The notes under the pieces were generated by a model. It had not been told where the DNA came from. It made no database searches and was given only the letters and a program-made list of their open reading frames with translations. A stretch of 64,000 nt of DNA from Cepaea nemoralis (taxonomy: Eukaryota; Mollusca; Gastropoda; Stylommatophora; Helicidae): positions 314,001 through 378,000 of the forward strand of contig JACEFZ010025080.1 in the NCBI GenBank assembly GCA_014155875.1. Direction: 5' to 3'. Each line of letters starts with the position of its first letter. Position 1 is the stretch's first letter. Both the position numbers and the translations under genes were made by a program. Positions 1 through 9,682 of this stretch are shown one piece after another.

Positions 1-39
1 AAGAATCAATAGTAGTGATAATACTACTACCAATATTAC

Positions 40-560
40 CGACAAGCACAAAGACAACCAAGTACATACTTGATACACACAAATACAAAGACAACGAAAC
101 ACACACACACACGTACACACATACAGATACAGAAGTACAGACAAACCATACCATTACTACTGTCACAACAACAGCTATACACAAGTACACACCTATAATC
201 AAAGACACAAAGAGGGTCACACACACACATACAAACACAAAGGCAACCATACACAGACAACCCATACCATTACTACTGTCATCACAACTATACACACACG
301 TGTACACACATACAAGCACAAAGTCAACCGCACACACCCATAAACATCCACTCAAGTACAGACACAGGAAAACAAAGAAGCAAACAAGGACAAACACACT
401 CACACATAATCAATTACACAAATACACACCTACAAACACAAAGACAACCACACACAGACACATTTGTACATACAGACATACACATAAAGACAGACAACCA
501 CAAAGACAAACCATACCATTACTACTGTCACAACAACCAGTACAGATACACTTACCCATA
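40..560. repeat. ACAC-rich degenerate tandem repeat (outer arm)
   Basis: A (CA)-rich tract contains at least three copies of a motif reading ccattactactgtca (near 150, 268 and 515), each followed by ACAC-rich spacers. The long Thr/His/Lys-rich open frame here (15-704) is a by-product of this composition. The mirror tract is at about 7340-7860. Confidence 0.8.
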
Positions 561-758
561 AGACTAAACTATACAAATCACATACCCCCTTTTGGTAAAG
601 AACGCGGATATCCGAGACAGCCCCTACGTCATCACCGCCATGTGCAAAAGTCATTAAGTGGTAGCATGAGTCATCGGTTTGTGGGAAGCAGGCGGGCAGC
701 GTGAGAATAGCTTGTCTACAAAATTGCTACGTCAGCTAGGTCGTGTGCAGACCCAGTG

Positions 759-766
759 TATAAAAT
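759..766 (+). promoter_or_regulatory. TATA box upstream of left zinc-finger gene
   Basis: TATAAAAT stands about 330 bases before the zinc-finger ATG. Transcription would begin near 790, giving a ~300-base leader that covers the triplicated repeat. The identical element in the other arm is at 7130-7137 on the minus strand. Confidence 0.55.
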
Positions 767-784
767 AGAAGGCGTCTCTTGTGA

Positions 785-990
785 GCACAGTACCAGGTCA
801 CGGGCTGACTTGGGTATCTACAGAGGTGCTTCAGGCTGGTGTGAGCAGTGTAGTAAGCAGATATTGTTCACGTACTGACTTGGCTAGCTACAGCGGTGAC
901 ACTTGGTGTGAGCATTGTTCGTGTAGTAACCAGCTATTTTTCACGTAGTGACTTGGCTAGCTACAGCAGTGAAACTTGGTGTGAACCTTA
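785..990 (+). repeat. Triplicated ~70-bp leader repeat
   Basis: Three imperfect direct copies share the order gtgagca...ttcacg...tgacttgg...tctacag or gctagctacag...gtgacacttg. They lie between the TATA box and the zinc-finger start codon, so they could be 5' UTR or promoter-proximal elements. The mirror copy is at about 6905-7110. Confidence 0.7.
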
Positions 991-1092
991 TTCGTTTCGT
1001 CGGCATCTGATAAAACATTGAAACATTGTATACACCAGAACTTTTTCGTTGTTGTAAAAATCGAAAGTGTGACTTATGACCAGTTTATCAAT

Positions 1093-1683
1093 ATGACCAC
1101 CAGATCTACTTTCACGTGTTCAGTGTGCGACAAAGCCTATTGTTATAAGTATAACCTTAATCGTCACATTCGGACCATTCACGGTACGAAACCACACTTA
1201 TGTCATATCTGTGGACAACTTTTCAACAGAAAAGGCAATCTACAAAGACACATACGAACACACCATCAACCACGTATGAATACATCAAACACTACAACAG
1301 CAGAGACGACAGCACCACGTGTATATTTACACCATCATCGTAGTCTAAGTCAAGTACCAGACTACCACCACTGTGACTTCAATGATAACCTTACCCGCTA
1401 CAATGGGAACATTCACAATGATTATCCCTGTCAGGTACGTGACAATCTATACAATTCGAACCTACAACGTTACTTACATCACCAGACACCACGAGAAACG
1501 ATGACACCCTTAGACACCCTGGCAACAAGTCCACTCATAGTAGCAGAGGATATCCAATCAAATGATAGAGACAGCTTGGCAGCCCTTAAGGCGTACTGCA
1601 AGGACCTCTCGCTTATGCTACCCAATCAAATGGTAGTATTAGAAAAAAGCGTCGACCACCGCTATAGGGTGGTTTTGGTATGA
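1093..1683 (+). CDS. Two-finger C2H2 zinc-finger protein, left copy
   Basis: An intronless frame of 196 residues. I chose the ATG at 1093 because the open frame upstream has no ATG and the fingers begin immediately after it. Finger 1 uses C9, C12, H25 and H30; finger 2 uses C37, C40, H53 and H57, joined by a GTKPH linker close to the classical TGEKP-type linker. Such fingers usually bind DNA, so a nuclear role is likely, but that is inference from the family. The remaining ~135 residues are rich in Asn, Thr, His and Arg and match no domain I recognise; the tail is hydrophobic. A TATA box, triplicated leader and triplicated downstream repeat surround it, and an almost identical copy lies inverted 5 kb away. 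It could be a transposon- or virus-encoded regulator, or a domesticated or host intronless gene. Confidence 0.7.
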   Translation: MTTRSTFTCSVCDKAYCYKYNLNRHIRTIHGTKPHLCHICGQLFNRKGNLQRHIRTHHQPRMNTSNTTTAETTAPRVYLHHHRSLSQVPDYHHCDFNDNLTRYNGNIHNDYPCQVRDNLYNSNLQRYLHHQTPRETMTPLDTLATSPLIVAEDIQSNDRDSLAALKAYCKDLSLMLPNQMVVLEKSVDHRYRVVLV

Positions 1684-1844
1684 TAAAAAGAAGTATTCAG
1701 ATATCTTGTATGATATCTCATACATGTCTTTATTCTGGATCCGAAACAAATAAGGTATGTGTGAGGACTTCGACAACAACAGTGTTTTTGATAGTCAACC
1801 ACCAGAGCCCAGAAGAATGAAGATCACTAATCCAGAACTTTTTG

Positions 1845-2001
1845 GTGTTTCACTAATCATCTATGTCATTGATTGTTTCTTATATCTCTAAACTGTTTTT
1901 CACTAATCATGTATGTCATTGATTTTTTCTTACGATATATCACTAAACTGTTTTTCACTACTCATGTATGTCATTGATTTTTTCTTATATCACTAAAGTG
2001 T
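1845..2001 (+). repeat. Triplicated ~55-bp AT-rich repeat after the zinc-finger gene
   Basis: Three direct copies of a unit containing cactaatcatgtatgtcatt followed by a T-rich stretch and atatcactaaactg. They lie 160-320 bases after the stop codon and probably within the 3' UTR. The mirror copy is at 5895-6051. Confidence 0.8.
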
Positions 2002-2920
2002 TTTGATGAATATGTTGTGAACACACATATTTTGGTGATAAAAATATTGAAACCAAGTTTTTTTGTTGATTTTCCTTATTGGTTTGTTTTCATGCCGTTG
2101 TCTTGTCGGCTCAGAGCTTACATTACCAGACATGAACAAAGTCTTAGAAGAAGTTATGGCAAATACAGAAATATATGAAAAATAACCAAGTATGAAAAAC
2201 ATCGTGCAAAGACAGAAATATTTCAACTAAACTTATAAATAAGTCACCAAAAGGGGAAAAGGTCAAGTACAGAAATAGCTATGGAAAAAGTAAGTCCACA
2301 AAACTAAGAAAGAAATGTAACTTCTGTAGTCAAATGTGTCTTATCTGAAAAGACGCTATCAATGTCACCCCTTTCCTTGTTTTACTTTACCAAAGACCTT
2401 CACCGTATCTGGTACAGAAACCCTTATACAGCACTCATCTCTCCACAGTCTTGGTTGCTTTCTAATACAAAGTGGTTACATCACCAAGAACTTCAAAACC
2501 TCCATTGTACACGTGCTCCATTGAAACACCCATGACAGTTAACAACATGTATGGCCATGTAATCTGTGAGTCCATCGGGGATAGTTCATCCGAGTATTCC
2601 AAAAGATCCATTTCCCATGGCTGACATCTTCAACTTGCTATACCACAACTTATTCTAACATACACTTTACATGAAATTTCCCAAATTTGGGCTCTATTAA
2701 AGATTACGTAATGAGATACACAAAGACACCAAGAACATATCAGACAAAACAACTCACAAACCAGACTTAGAACTAAAACTTAAACCATATCAGATGAACC
2801 ACCCAACAAGTACTACTAGAACACAAACATATAATAAGGAAACACATGACACACAGAGCTTACAGACAAATCACTTGGACTCAAACAAATTTTGCTTCTT
2901 GTAGTGTAGAATACATCATT

Positions 2921-2948
2921 TAACCCTAACCTAACCCCTAACCCTAAC
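2921..2948. repeat. Telomere-like (CCCTAA) tract, left arm
   Basis: A 28-base tract of degenerate CCCTAA units (CCCTAA, CCTAA, CCCCTAA, CCCTAA) lies 54 bases from the inner end of the left arm. The reverse-complement copy (TTAGGG-like) is at 4948-4975. The TTAGGG hexamer is the usual telomere repeat of molluscs and many other animals. Confidence 0.7.
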
Positions 2949-3161
2949 GATTCACCAAACACAACAAGCTCTTTCTGTAAGAGACATAGACACAAACCAC
3001 TGAATGAATTAGCCTTGTGTTTTTGTAATAGTAAGTGCATAGTTAAAGTCACCACACAATGAGCTACACAACTCTCGCCGGTCGATAGTTAAGCACCAAA
3101 CGAAGCAGTGACGACTGGTTAACTATATACGTTGAGCTCTGCAGTACGACATGTGACCAAA

Positions 3162-4020
3162 TTACACACTGACAACCAGGACAACACACATGACTACTGC
3201 CGTATGTCCATGGACAAGGTGGAATTTATAAATTAACCTTGTGTTTTTGAAGCTAAATATTCTAGCTAAAGTGCATTTAGATTTTGTAACCGGCAGCTTG
3301 GGTGCATCAGAGGTTCGCCTGGAAGTTGTAACCAGAGTTTCATTCAGAATTTCCAGATGTTGTATCAAGGACTTGTCATCGAACATGCTCGTTACTCGAA
3401 TGGCGCCCAGAACTTTCCCCAAGGAGTAGATTCTGAACATTGGAGGGATTTTTATAACCAGGCTCTTACATAGATCGGAATATGGCTGGCAGTCCACTGC
3501 CGCAAATTGATCACTGTCTTGATGTCTTGCCTCTTTCATGAAATTGGCTTTGGGTGCGTCAGTTTGGGGGTCGAGTGGATCGTAAAACATAATCATTGCC
3601 AGATCCTTGTATTTGACAAAGGCATGATGAAAGTTATCATCGTCCAGCCAAAATACTTACTGACCGTCAAAGAAAACATCCTAGGATAGGACCGGATCTT
3701 TATCTTCTAGAGTTGAGTAACCTAGAATTGATTGTTGACCTGGGCGTAAATGTTCATCATAGACAAATTGTTCATCACCACTTTTGTCCAGAGCTTGGAG
3801 AAGCTGAAGGAGTGGCTATAGCATCGTACGCGTTTTCATCGGCCGGTACAGTGCCACTCAAGTTCCCATATATCGAGCTACTTTCTGGGGTGGAGTGTCT
3901 TACGGGTGGTAAATCCACATGCACGCTGCCTCGAGATTCTGGAGCCGAGATCCGTGTGCCGGGATAGTTCGAGTAAATGCGCTCGTCAAGGTCTGGCCTA
4001 GGGTGTCTTGGGGGAGGCAT
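3162..4020 (-). pseudogene. Broken thioredoxin/PDI-like gene in the inverted-repeat spacer
   Basis: Reading leftward from the ATG at 4018-4020, an 81-codon Pro/Ser/Tyr-rich frame ends at 3775. The reading continues in another frame from about 3790, meets stops near 3682 and 3658, then stays open from about 3655 to 3162. That last part looks like a thioredoxin fold: a hydrophobic strand MIMFYDP, the downstream segment AAVDC, and IPPMFRIYSLGK matching the cis-Pro strand and following GK of protein disulfide isomerase domains. The CxxC site expected just after the MFY strand is absent (DPLDPQTD instead), so oxidoreductase activity is unlikely. Intact PDIs act in the ER lumen; here I see no clear signal peptide. 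It may be a decayed gene, or a spliced gene whose short introns hide the stops: GTAAGTAT-like and TCAG-like sequences occur in the disrupted stretch. The fold call is by eye. Confidence 0.5.
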
Positions 4021-4046
4021 GTTGTGGGCTTGAGAGCGTCTGGCGG

Positions 4047-4054
4047 TTATTTAA
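4047..4054 (-). promoter_or_regulatory. TATA-like element for the spacer gene
   Basis: On the minus strand TTAAATAA lies about 27-34 bases before the ATG at 4020. If used, the leader would be extremely short, which is unusual for a host gene. Confidence 0.35.
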
Positions 4055-4893
4055 GGGGGAACTTCTCACAGATGTGGTGTTGTTGTGACTAAATGTCGTC
4101 ACATAATTGTTCAACACGTAATTGAGGAGACCCAGGAGCCCGTGGGGAGTCTTGCAGCTCGTCGTGAATGTGTGGTGGTTTCAACTACTTGTTTCACGCA
4201 GGATGGCAAACGCCTGGCCGCAACTGACGGACCAAAGGAGTAGAAGGTAGGCGTTCTATGATAACTCCGGAATCTTGGTGACGACTCCAAAGTCCCCTTC
4301 GAAAGAATCACCTCTTCTTTGTTTACAGATCTTCTAGCACTTCATAAGGATTTGTTGGTAAGACTTGTGCTGCACCGTAAGTTTCGGTCCCCATGTATAA
4401 TTGATCTACAGACGACACGCATCCATAAGGAATGTATACGTGTTACAACAGATGTTTCCTGCGTTATCCCGTACTGCTATGAAGAAAAAAGTACTTAGTA
4501 TTTCAGGTGCAGCTTAAACCATATTGTCCTGTGTGGGGGATATGACAGCCTCAGTGTAAGAGGGGTATCCTGTAAAACATGACAAATGGCAGCGTTCTAA
4601 TCTGTCAAGAAATCCGAACAGCATTCGTTAAGTCCGTGACCACCACATTCAAAAACTGACACCCAGGATCAAAGCAAAGCATCTCCTACGGGACACCAGA
4701 AAGGCAGCTTCCATTCTCAGGATCACAGATGCCGGTTCCTAGATCAATCAATCAATCAATATACAGATATAGACTAAGTATAGGTATGGGTATAGGTTAT
4801 GTATAGGACTATATCGAGCTTACATTTTGTGCAATAAAATTGCGATTTATTATTTTTAAGTGATAATTAAAATTTAACTTTTTCGGTTTCTAA
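4055..4893. other. Remainder of inverted-repeat spacer
   Basis: No gene is visible. Near 4600-4763 the sequence ends in a short (ATCA)n run (4743-4760) following a G/C-richer stretch, which resembles the 3' end of a truncated retroposon with a simple tail. A degenerate TATAGG-type run follows to about 4815. Confidence 0.3.
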
Positions 4894-4947
4894 CAGTGGT
4901 TTGTGTCTATGTCTCTTACAGAAAGAGCTTGTTGTGTTTGGTGAATC

Positions 4948-4975
4948 GTTAGGGTTAGGGGTTAGGTTAGGGTTA
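4948..4975. repeat. Telomere-like (TTAGGG) tract, right arm
   Basis: Mirror of 2921-2948, reading TTAGGG, TTAGGGG, TTAGG, TTAGGG in the plus direction. Confidence 0.7.
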
Positions 4976-5894
4976 AATGATGTATTCTACACTACAAGAA
5001 GCAAAATTTGTTTGAGTCCAAGTGATTTGTCTGTAAGCTCTGTGTGTCATGTGTTTCCTTATTATATGTTTGTGTTCTAGTAGTACTTGTTGGGTGGTTC
5101 ATCTGATATGGTTTAAGTTTTAGTTCTAAGTCTGGTTTGTGAGTTGTTTTGTCTGATATGTTCTTGGTGTCTTTGTGTATCTCATTACGTAATCTTTAAT
5201 AGAGCCCAAATTTGGGAAATTTCATGTAAAGTGTATGTTAGAATAAGTTGTGGTATAGCAAGTTGAAGATGTCAGCCATGGGAAATGGATCCTTTGGAAT
5301 ACTCGGATGAACTATCCCCGATGGACTCACAGATTACATGGCCATACATGTTGTTAACTGTCATGGGTGTTTCAATGGAGCACGTGTACAATGGAGGCTT
5401 TGAAGTTCTTGGTGATGTAACCACTTTGTATTAGAAAGCAACCAAGACTGTGGAGAGATGAGTGCTGTATAAGGGTTTCTGTACCAGATACGGTGAAGGT
5501 CTTTGGTAAAGTAAAACAAGGAAAGGGGTGACATTGATAGCGTCTTTTCAGATAAGACACATTTGACTACAGAAGTTACATTTCTTTCTTAGTTTTGTGG
5601 ACTTACTTTTTCCATAGCTATTTCTGTACTTGACCTTTTCCCCTTTTGGTGACTTATTTATAAGTTTAGTTGAAATATTTCTGTCTTTGCACGATGTTTT
5701 TCATACTTGGTTATTTTTCATATATTTCTGTATTTGCCATAACTTCTTCTAAGACTTTGTTCATGTCTGGTAATGTAAGCTCTGAGCCGACAAGACAACG
5801 GCATGAAAACAAACCAATAAGGAAAATCAACAAAAAAACTTGGTTTCAATATTTTTATCACCAAAATATGTGTGTTCACAACATATTCATCAAA

Positions 5895-6051
5895 ACACTT
5901 TAGTGATATAAGAAAAAATCAATGACATACATGAGTAGTGAAAAACAGTTTAGTGATATATCGTAAGAAAAAATCAATGACATACATGATTAGTGAAAAA
6001 CAGTTTAGAGATATAAGAAACAATCAATGACATAGATGATTAGTGAAACAC
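5895..6051 (-). repeat. Triplicated AT-rich repeat, right arm copy
   Basis: Mirror of 1845-2001, immediately downstream of the minus-strand zinc-finger gene. Confidence 0.8.
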
Positions 6052-6212
6052 CAAAAAGTTCTGGATTAGTGATCTTCATTCTTCTGGGCTCTGGTGGTTG
6101 ACTATCAAAAACACTGTTGTTGTCGAAGTCCTCACACATACCTTATTTGTTTCGGATCCAGAATAAAGACATGTATGAGATATCATACAAGATATCTGAA
6201 TACTTCTTTTTA

Positions 6213-6803
6213 TCATACCAAAACCACCCTATAGCGGTGGTCGACGCTTTTTTCTAATACTACCATTTGATTGGGTAGCATAAGCGAGAGGTCCTTGCAG
6301 TACGCCTTAAGGGCTGCCAAGCTGTCTCTATCATTTGATTGGATATCCTCTGCTACTATGAGTGGACTTGTTGCCAGGGTGTCTAAGGGTGTCATCGTTT
6401 CTCGTGGTGTCTGGTGATGTAAGTAACGTTGTAGGTTCGAATTGTATAGATTGTCACGTACCTGACAGGGATAATCATTGTGAATGTTCCCATTGTAGCG
6501 GGTAAGGTTATCATTGAAGTCACAGTGGTGGTAGTCTGGTACTTGACTTAGACTACGATGATGGTGTAAATATACACGTGGTGCTGTCGTCTCTGCTGTT
6601 GTAGTGTTTGATGTATTCATACGTGGTTGATGGTGTGTTCGTATGTGTCTTTGTAGATTGCCTTTTCTGTTGAAAAGTTGTCCACAGATATGACATAAGT
6701 GTGGTTTCGTACCGTGAATGGTCCGAATGTGACGATTAAGGTTATACTTATAACAATAGGCTTTGTCGCACACTGAACACGTGAAAGTGGATCTGGTGGT
6801 CAT
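6213..6803 (-). CDS. Two-finger C2H2 zinc-finger protein, right copy
   Basis: This is the inverted duplicate of 1093-1683: 196 residues from the ATG at 6801-6803, with the same cysteine and histidine positions. Within the coding region proper I see no amino-acid difference. The only change in the longer open frame, Val to Ala, lies upstream of the ATG. Two intact copies in near-identical arms point to recent duplication, gene conversion, or both. It has its own TATA box (7130-7137) and leader repeats (about 6905-7110), so both copies may be transcribed, in outward-to-inward (convergent) orientation. Confidence 0.7.
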   Translation of the reverse strand: MTTRSTFTCSVCDKAYCYKYNLNRHIRTIHGTKPHLCHICGQLFNRKGNLQRHIRTHHQPRMNTSNTTTAETTAPRVYLHHHRSLSQVPDYHHCDFNDNLTRYNGNIHNDYPCQVRDNLYNSNLQRYLHHQTPRETMTPLDTLATSPLIVAEDIQSNDRDSLAALKAYCKDLSLMLPNQMVVLEKSVDHRYRVVLV

Positions 6804-6904
6804 ATTGATAAACTGGTCATAAGTCACACTTTCGATTTTTACAACAGCGAAAAAGTTCTGGTGTATACAATGTTTCAATGTTTTATCAGATGCCGACGAA
6901 ACGA

Positions 6905-7110
6905 ATAAGGTTCACACCAAGTTTCACTGCTGTAGCTAGCCAAGTCACTACGTGAAAAATAGCTGGTTACTACACGAACAATGCTCACACCAAGTTTCAC
7001 CGCTGTAGCTAGCCAAGTCAGTACGTGAACAATATCTGCTTACTACACTGCTCACACCAGCCTGAAGCACCTCTGTAGATACCCAAGTCAGCCCGTGAAC
7101 TGGTACTGTG
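6905..7110 (-). repeat. Triplicated leader repeat, right arm
   Basis: Mirror of 785-990, between the TATA box at 7130-7137 and the minus-strand zinc-finger ATG. Confidence 0.7.
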
Positions 7111-7129
7111 CTCACAAGAGACGCCTTCT

Positions 7130-7137
7130 ATTTTATA
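7130..7137 (-). promoter_or_regulatory. TATA box upstream of right zinc-finger gene
   Basis: TATAAAAT on the minus strand, the mirror of 759-766, about 330 bases before the ATG at 6803. Confidence 0.55.
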
Positions 7138-7934
7138 CACTGGGTCTGCACACGACCTAGCTGACGTAGCAATTTTGTAGACAAGCTATTCTCACGCTGC
7201 CCGCCTGCTTCCCACAAACCGATGACTCATGCTACCACTTAATGACTTTTGCACATGGCGGTGACGACGTAGGGGCTGTCTCGGACATCCGCGTTCTTTA
7301 CCAAAAGGGGGTATGTGATTTGTATAGTTTAGTCTTATGGGTAAGTGTATCTGTACTGGTTGTTGTGACAGTAGTAATGGTATGGTTTGTCTTTGTGGTT
7401 GTCTGTCTTTATGTGTATGTCTGTATGTACAAATTTGTCTGGGTGTGGTTGTCTTTGTGTTTGTAGGTGTGTATTTGTGTAATTGATTATGTGTGAGTGT
7501 GTTTGTCCTTGTTTGCTTCTTTGTTTTCCTGTGTCTGTACTTGAGTGGATGTTTATGGGTGTGTGCGGTTGACTTTGTGCTTGTATGTGTGTACACGTGT
7601 GTGTATAGTTGTGATGACAGTAGTAATGATATGGGTTGTCTGTGTATGGTTGCCTTTGTGTTTGTATGTGTGTGTGTGTGTGACCCTCTTTGTGTCTTTG
7701 ATTATAGGTGTGTACTTGTGTATAGCTGTTGTTGTGACAGTAGTAATGGTATGGTTTGTCTGTACTTCTGTATCTGTATGTGTGTACGTGTGTGTGTGTG
7801 TTTCGTTGTCTTTGTATTTGTGTGTATCAAGTATGTACTTGGTTGTCTTTGTGCTTGTCGCTAATATTGGTAGTAGTATTATCACTACTATTGATTCTTC
7901 TTCACTTTACCCACCACCATTGCACTATACGTAC

Positions 7935-8395
7935 ATTTCCCTAAAATTTTCCCTACTTGACCACTAATTTACCACTAATTTACCATTAATTTAAACATTA
8001 CCATGTCACTGCGACCAATTTTCCCTAAAATTTTCCTTACTTGACCACTTGACCACTACTTGACCACTAATTTACCACTCTTTAATCATCACCATCTCAT
8101 TACAATCACTTTTCCCTAACATTTCCCTAAAATTTTCCTCACTTGACCACTGCTTGACCACTACTTGACCACTAATTTAAACATTACCATGTCACTACGA
8201 CCAATTTCCCCTAAACGTTTCCTTACTTGACCACTTGACCACTGCTTGACCACTGATTGACCACTAATTTACCACTCTTTAATCACCACCATATAATTAC
8301 AATCACTTTTCCGTAAAATTTCCTTACTTGACTACTTGACCCTTACTTGACCACTTGACCACTGGTTGACCAGTGTGTAATTGCGAACACCTCTT
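7935..8395. repeat. Degenerate AT-rich tandem repeat (TTGACCAC type)
   Basis: Recurrent cttgaccact, actaatttaccac and ttttccctaaaa blocks alternate with catcaccat-type blocks in an irregular ~130-140 bp pattern. No gene is present. Confidence 0.75.
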
Positions 8396-8569
8396 ATTAT
8401 ATTTATGACCACCCCTGTATCACTCCTACTTGATCACTAATACCCCTTACCACCATACCCATTATAACTTTATACGCTTTCCTTTGTAATCGGTGAATAT
8501 ACCACCCTTTACCTTCACTACTATCACACTGTTCAGATGATAGTAACCACCTCTTACTTCGAGTATAAC

Positions 8570-9455
8570 CACGACCCATCACACCCTTGTTTATCACTAC
8601 ACATACACATTATGTCTACACCACCACCATATACCCATGAGTAGAACGACCCATCACACCCTTGTTTATCATCACGCATATACATTATGTTTACGACACC
8701 ACCATATACCCATCCCATGAGTAGAAACCACGACCCATCACACCCTTGTTTATACATCACTACACCATGCCTAGTGAACACATTCCTATACCCCACCACC
8801 ATATACCCATCACACCCTTGTTTATACATCACTACACATACACATTATGTCTACGCCACCACCATATACCCATGAGTAGCACGACCCATCACACCCTTGT
8901 TCATCACTACCCATACTAATATACGTAACCACCATATACCCATCCCATGAGTACAACGACCCATCACACCCTTGTTTATACATCACTACACCATGCCTAG
9001 TGAACACATTCCTATACGCCACCACCATATACCCATCACACCCTTGTGTATACATCACTACACATACACATTATGTCTACACCACCACCATATACCCATG
9101 AGTAGAACGACCCATCACACCCTTGTTCATCACTACCCATACTAATATACGTAACCACCATATACCCATCCCATGAGTACAACGACCCATCACACCCTTG
9201 TTTATACATCACTACACCATGCCTAGTGAACACATTCCTATACGCCACCACCATATACCCATCACACCCTTGTCTATCACTACACATACACATTATGTCT
9301 ACGCCACCACCATATACCCATGAGTAGAATGACCCATCACACCCTTGATCATCACTAAAACATGCCTAGTGAACACATTATGTTTACGACACCACCATAT
9401 ACCCATGAATAGAACGACCCATCACACCCTTGTTTATCACTACACATACTAATAG
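8570..9455. repeat. Satellite array with ~226-bp higher-order unit
   Basis: Submonomers of roughly 75 bases share caccaccatatacccat and cccatcacacccttg. A longer block, including actaatatacgtaacc, recurs at about 8910 and 9136, giving a 226-bp higher-order period. Open frames here on the minus strand (for example 8554-8832 with recurring KQGCDGS) are satellite by-products. The interval 9456-9633 holds no recognised feature. Confidence 0.9.
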
Positions 9456-9633
9456 ACGTAACCAAAATAACTTTCCCCCTTCGCTTTCCAGAACCAACCA
9501 ACTACATTTACCTTAATTACTTTTACAGACACCATCACCCGCCAAAATTTCGTTCCCACACGCCGCCAAAAAAACCCGTTCCCACACAAATTTTTACCGA
9601 GTCGACATTTTCCCCATATTTCCTTCATAAACC

Positions 9634-9660
9634 CTTTCAGCCTAGCAGCTAGGCTGAAAG
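9634..9660. repeat. Perfect 12-bp hairpin at a LINE breakpoint
   Basis: ctttcagcctag and ctaggctgaaag flank a three-base loop. It lies 28 bases from the point where the adjacent LINE copy loses homology with its relative at 31.3-32.6 kb. Confidence 0.75.
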
Positions 9661-9682
9661 TGGGGTCTGCGAACCCTACTAT

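Larger units (their letters stand above)
1..3002 (+). repeat. Left arm of a ~3 kb inverted repeat
   Basis: The sequence matches the reverse complement of 4894-7899 from the first base of the window to 3002, where the match stops abruptly. Only scattered substitutions and small indels separate the arms; the zinc-finger frames differ by one residue in 221 codons of open frame, and two other frames I compared differ at a few positions. I estimate about 99% identity by eye. From the window edge inward the arm carries ACAC-rich low-complexity DNA, a TATA box, a triplicated leader repeat, the zinc-finger gene, a triplicated AT-rich repeat, about 900 bases without a convincing gene (a 62-codon open frame at 2336-2524 is the longest there), and a telomere-like tract. 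Because the arm meets the window edge, its outer end is unknown. Confidence 0.95.
4894..7899 (-). repeat. Right arm of the ~3 kb inverted repeat
   Basis: This is the mirror copy of 1-3002, in opposite orientation and separated by a 1.9 kb unique spacer. Corresponding positions sum to about 7896 at the inner end and 7900 at the outer end, so net indel difference is only a few bases. Differences lie mainly in the ACAC-rich outer part, where small length changes break the long low-complexity frame of the left arm. The divergence argues against a simple read-through duplication, but a collapsed haplotype or assembly join cannot be excluded from sequence alone. Confidence 0.95.

Noticed and set aside
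15..704. 229-codon Thr/His/Lys-rich open frame
   Set aside because: It follows the ACAC-rich repeat, has no domain, and is broken by small length changes in the near-identical right arm, so it is not under coding constraint.
2921..2948. True chromosome end
   Set aside because: The TTAGGG-like tract is only 28 bases, degenerate, internal and mirrored in the other arm.
1..7899. Firm identification as an endogenous virus
   Set aside because: Inverted arms, short leaders and intronless genes are compatible with one, but no viral hallmark gene (capsid, polymerase, packaging ATPase) is present in the window.
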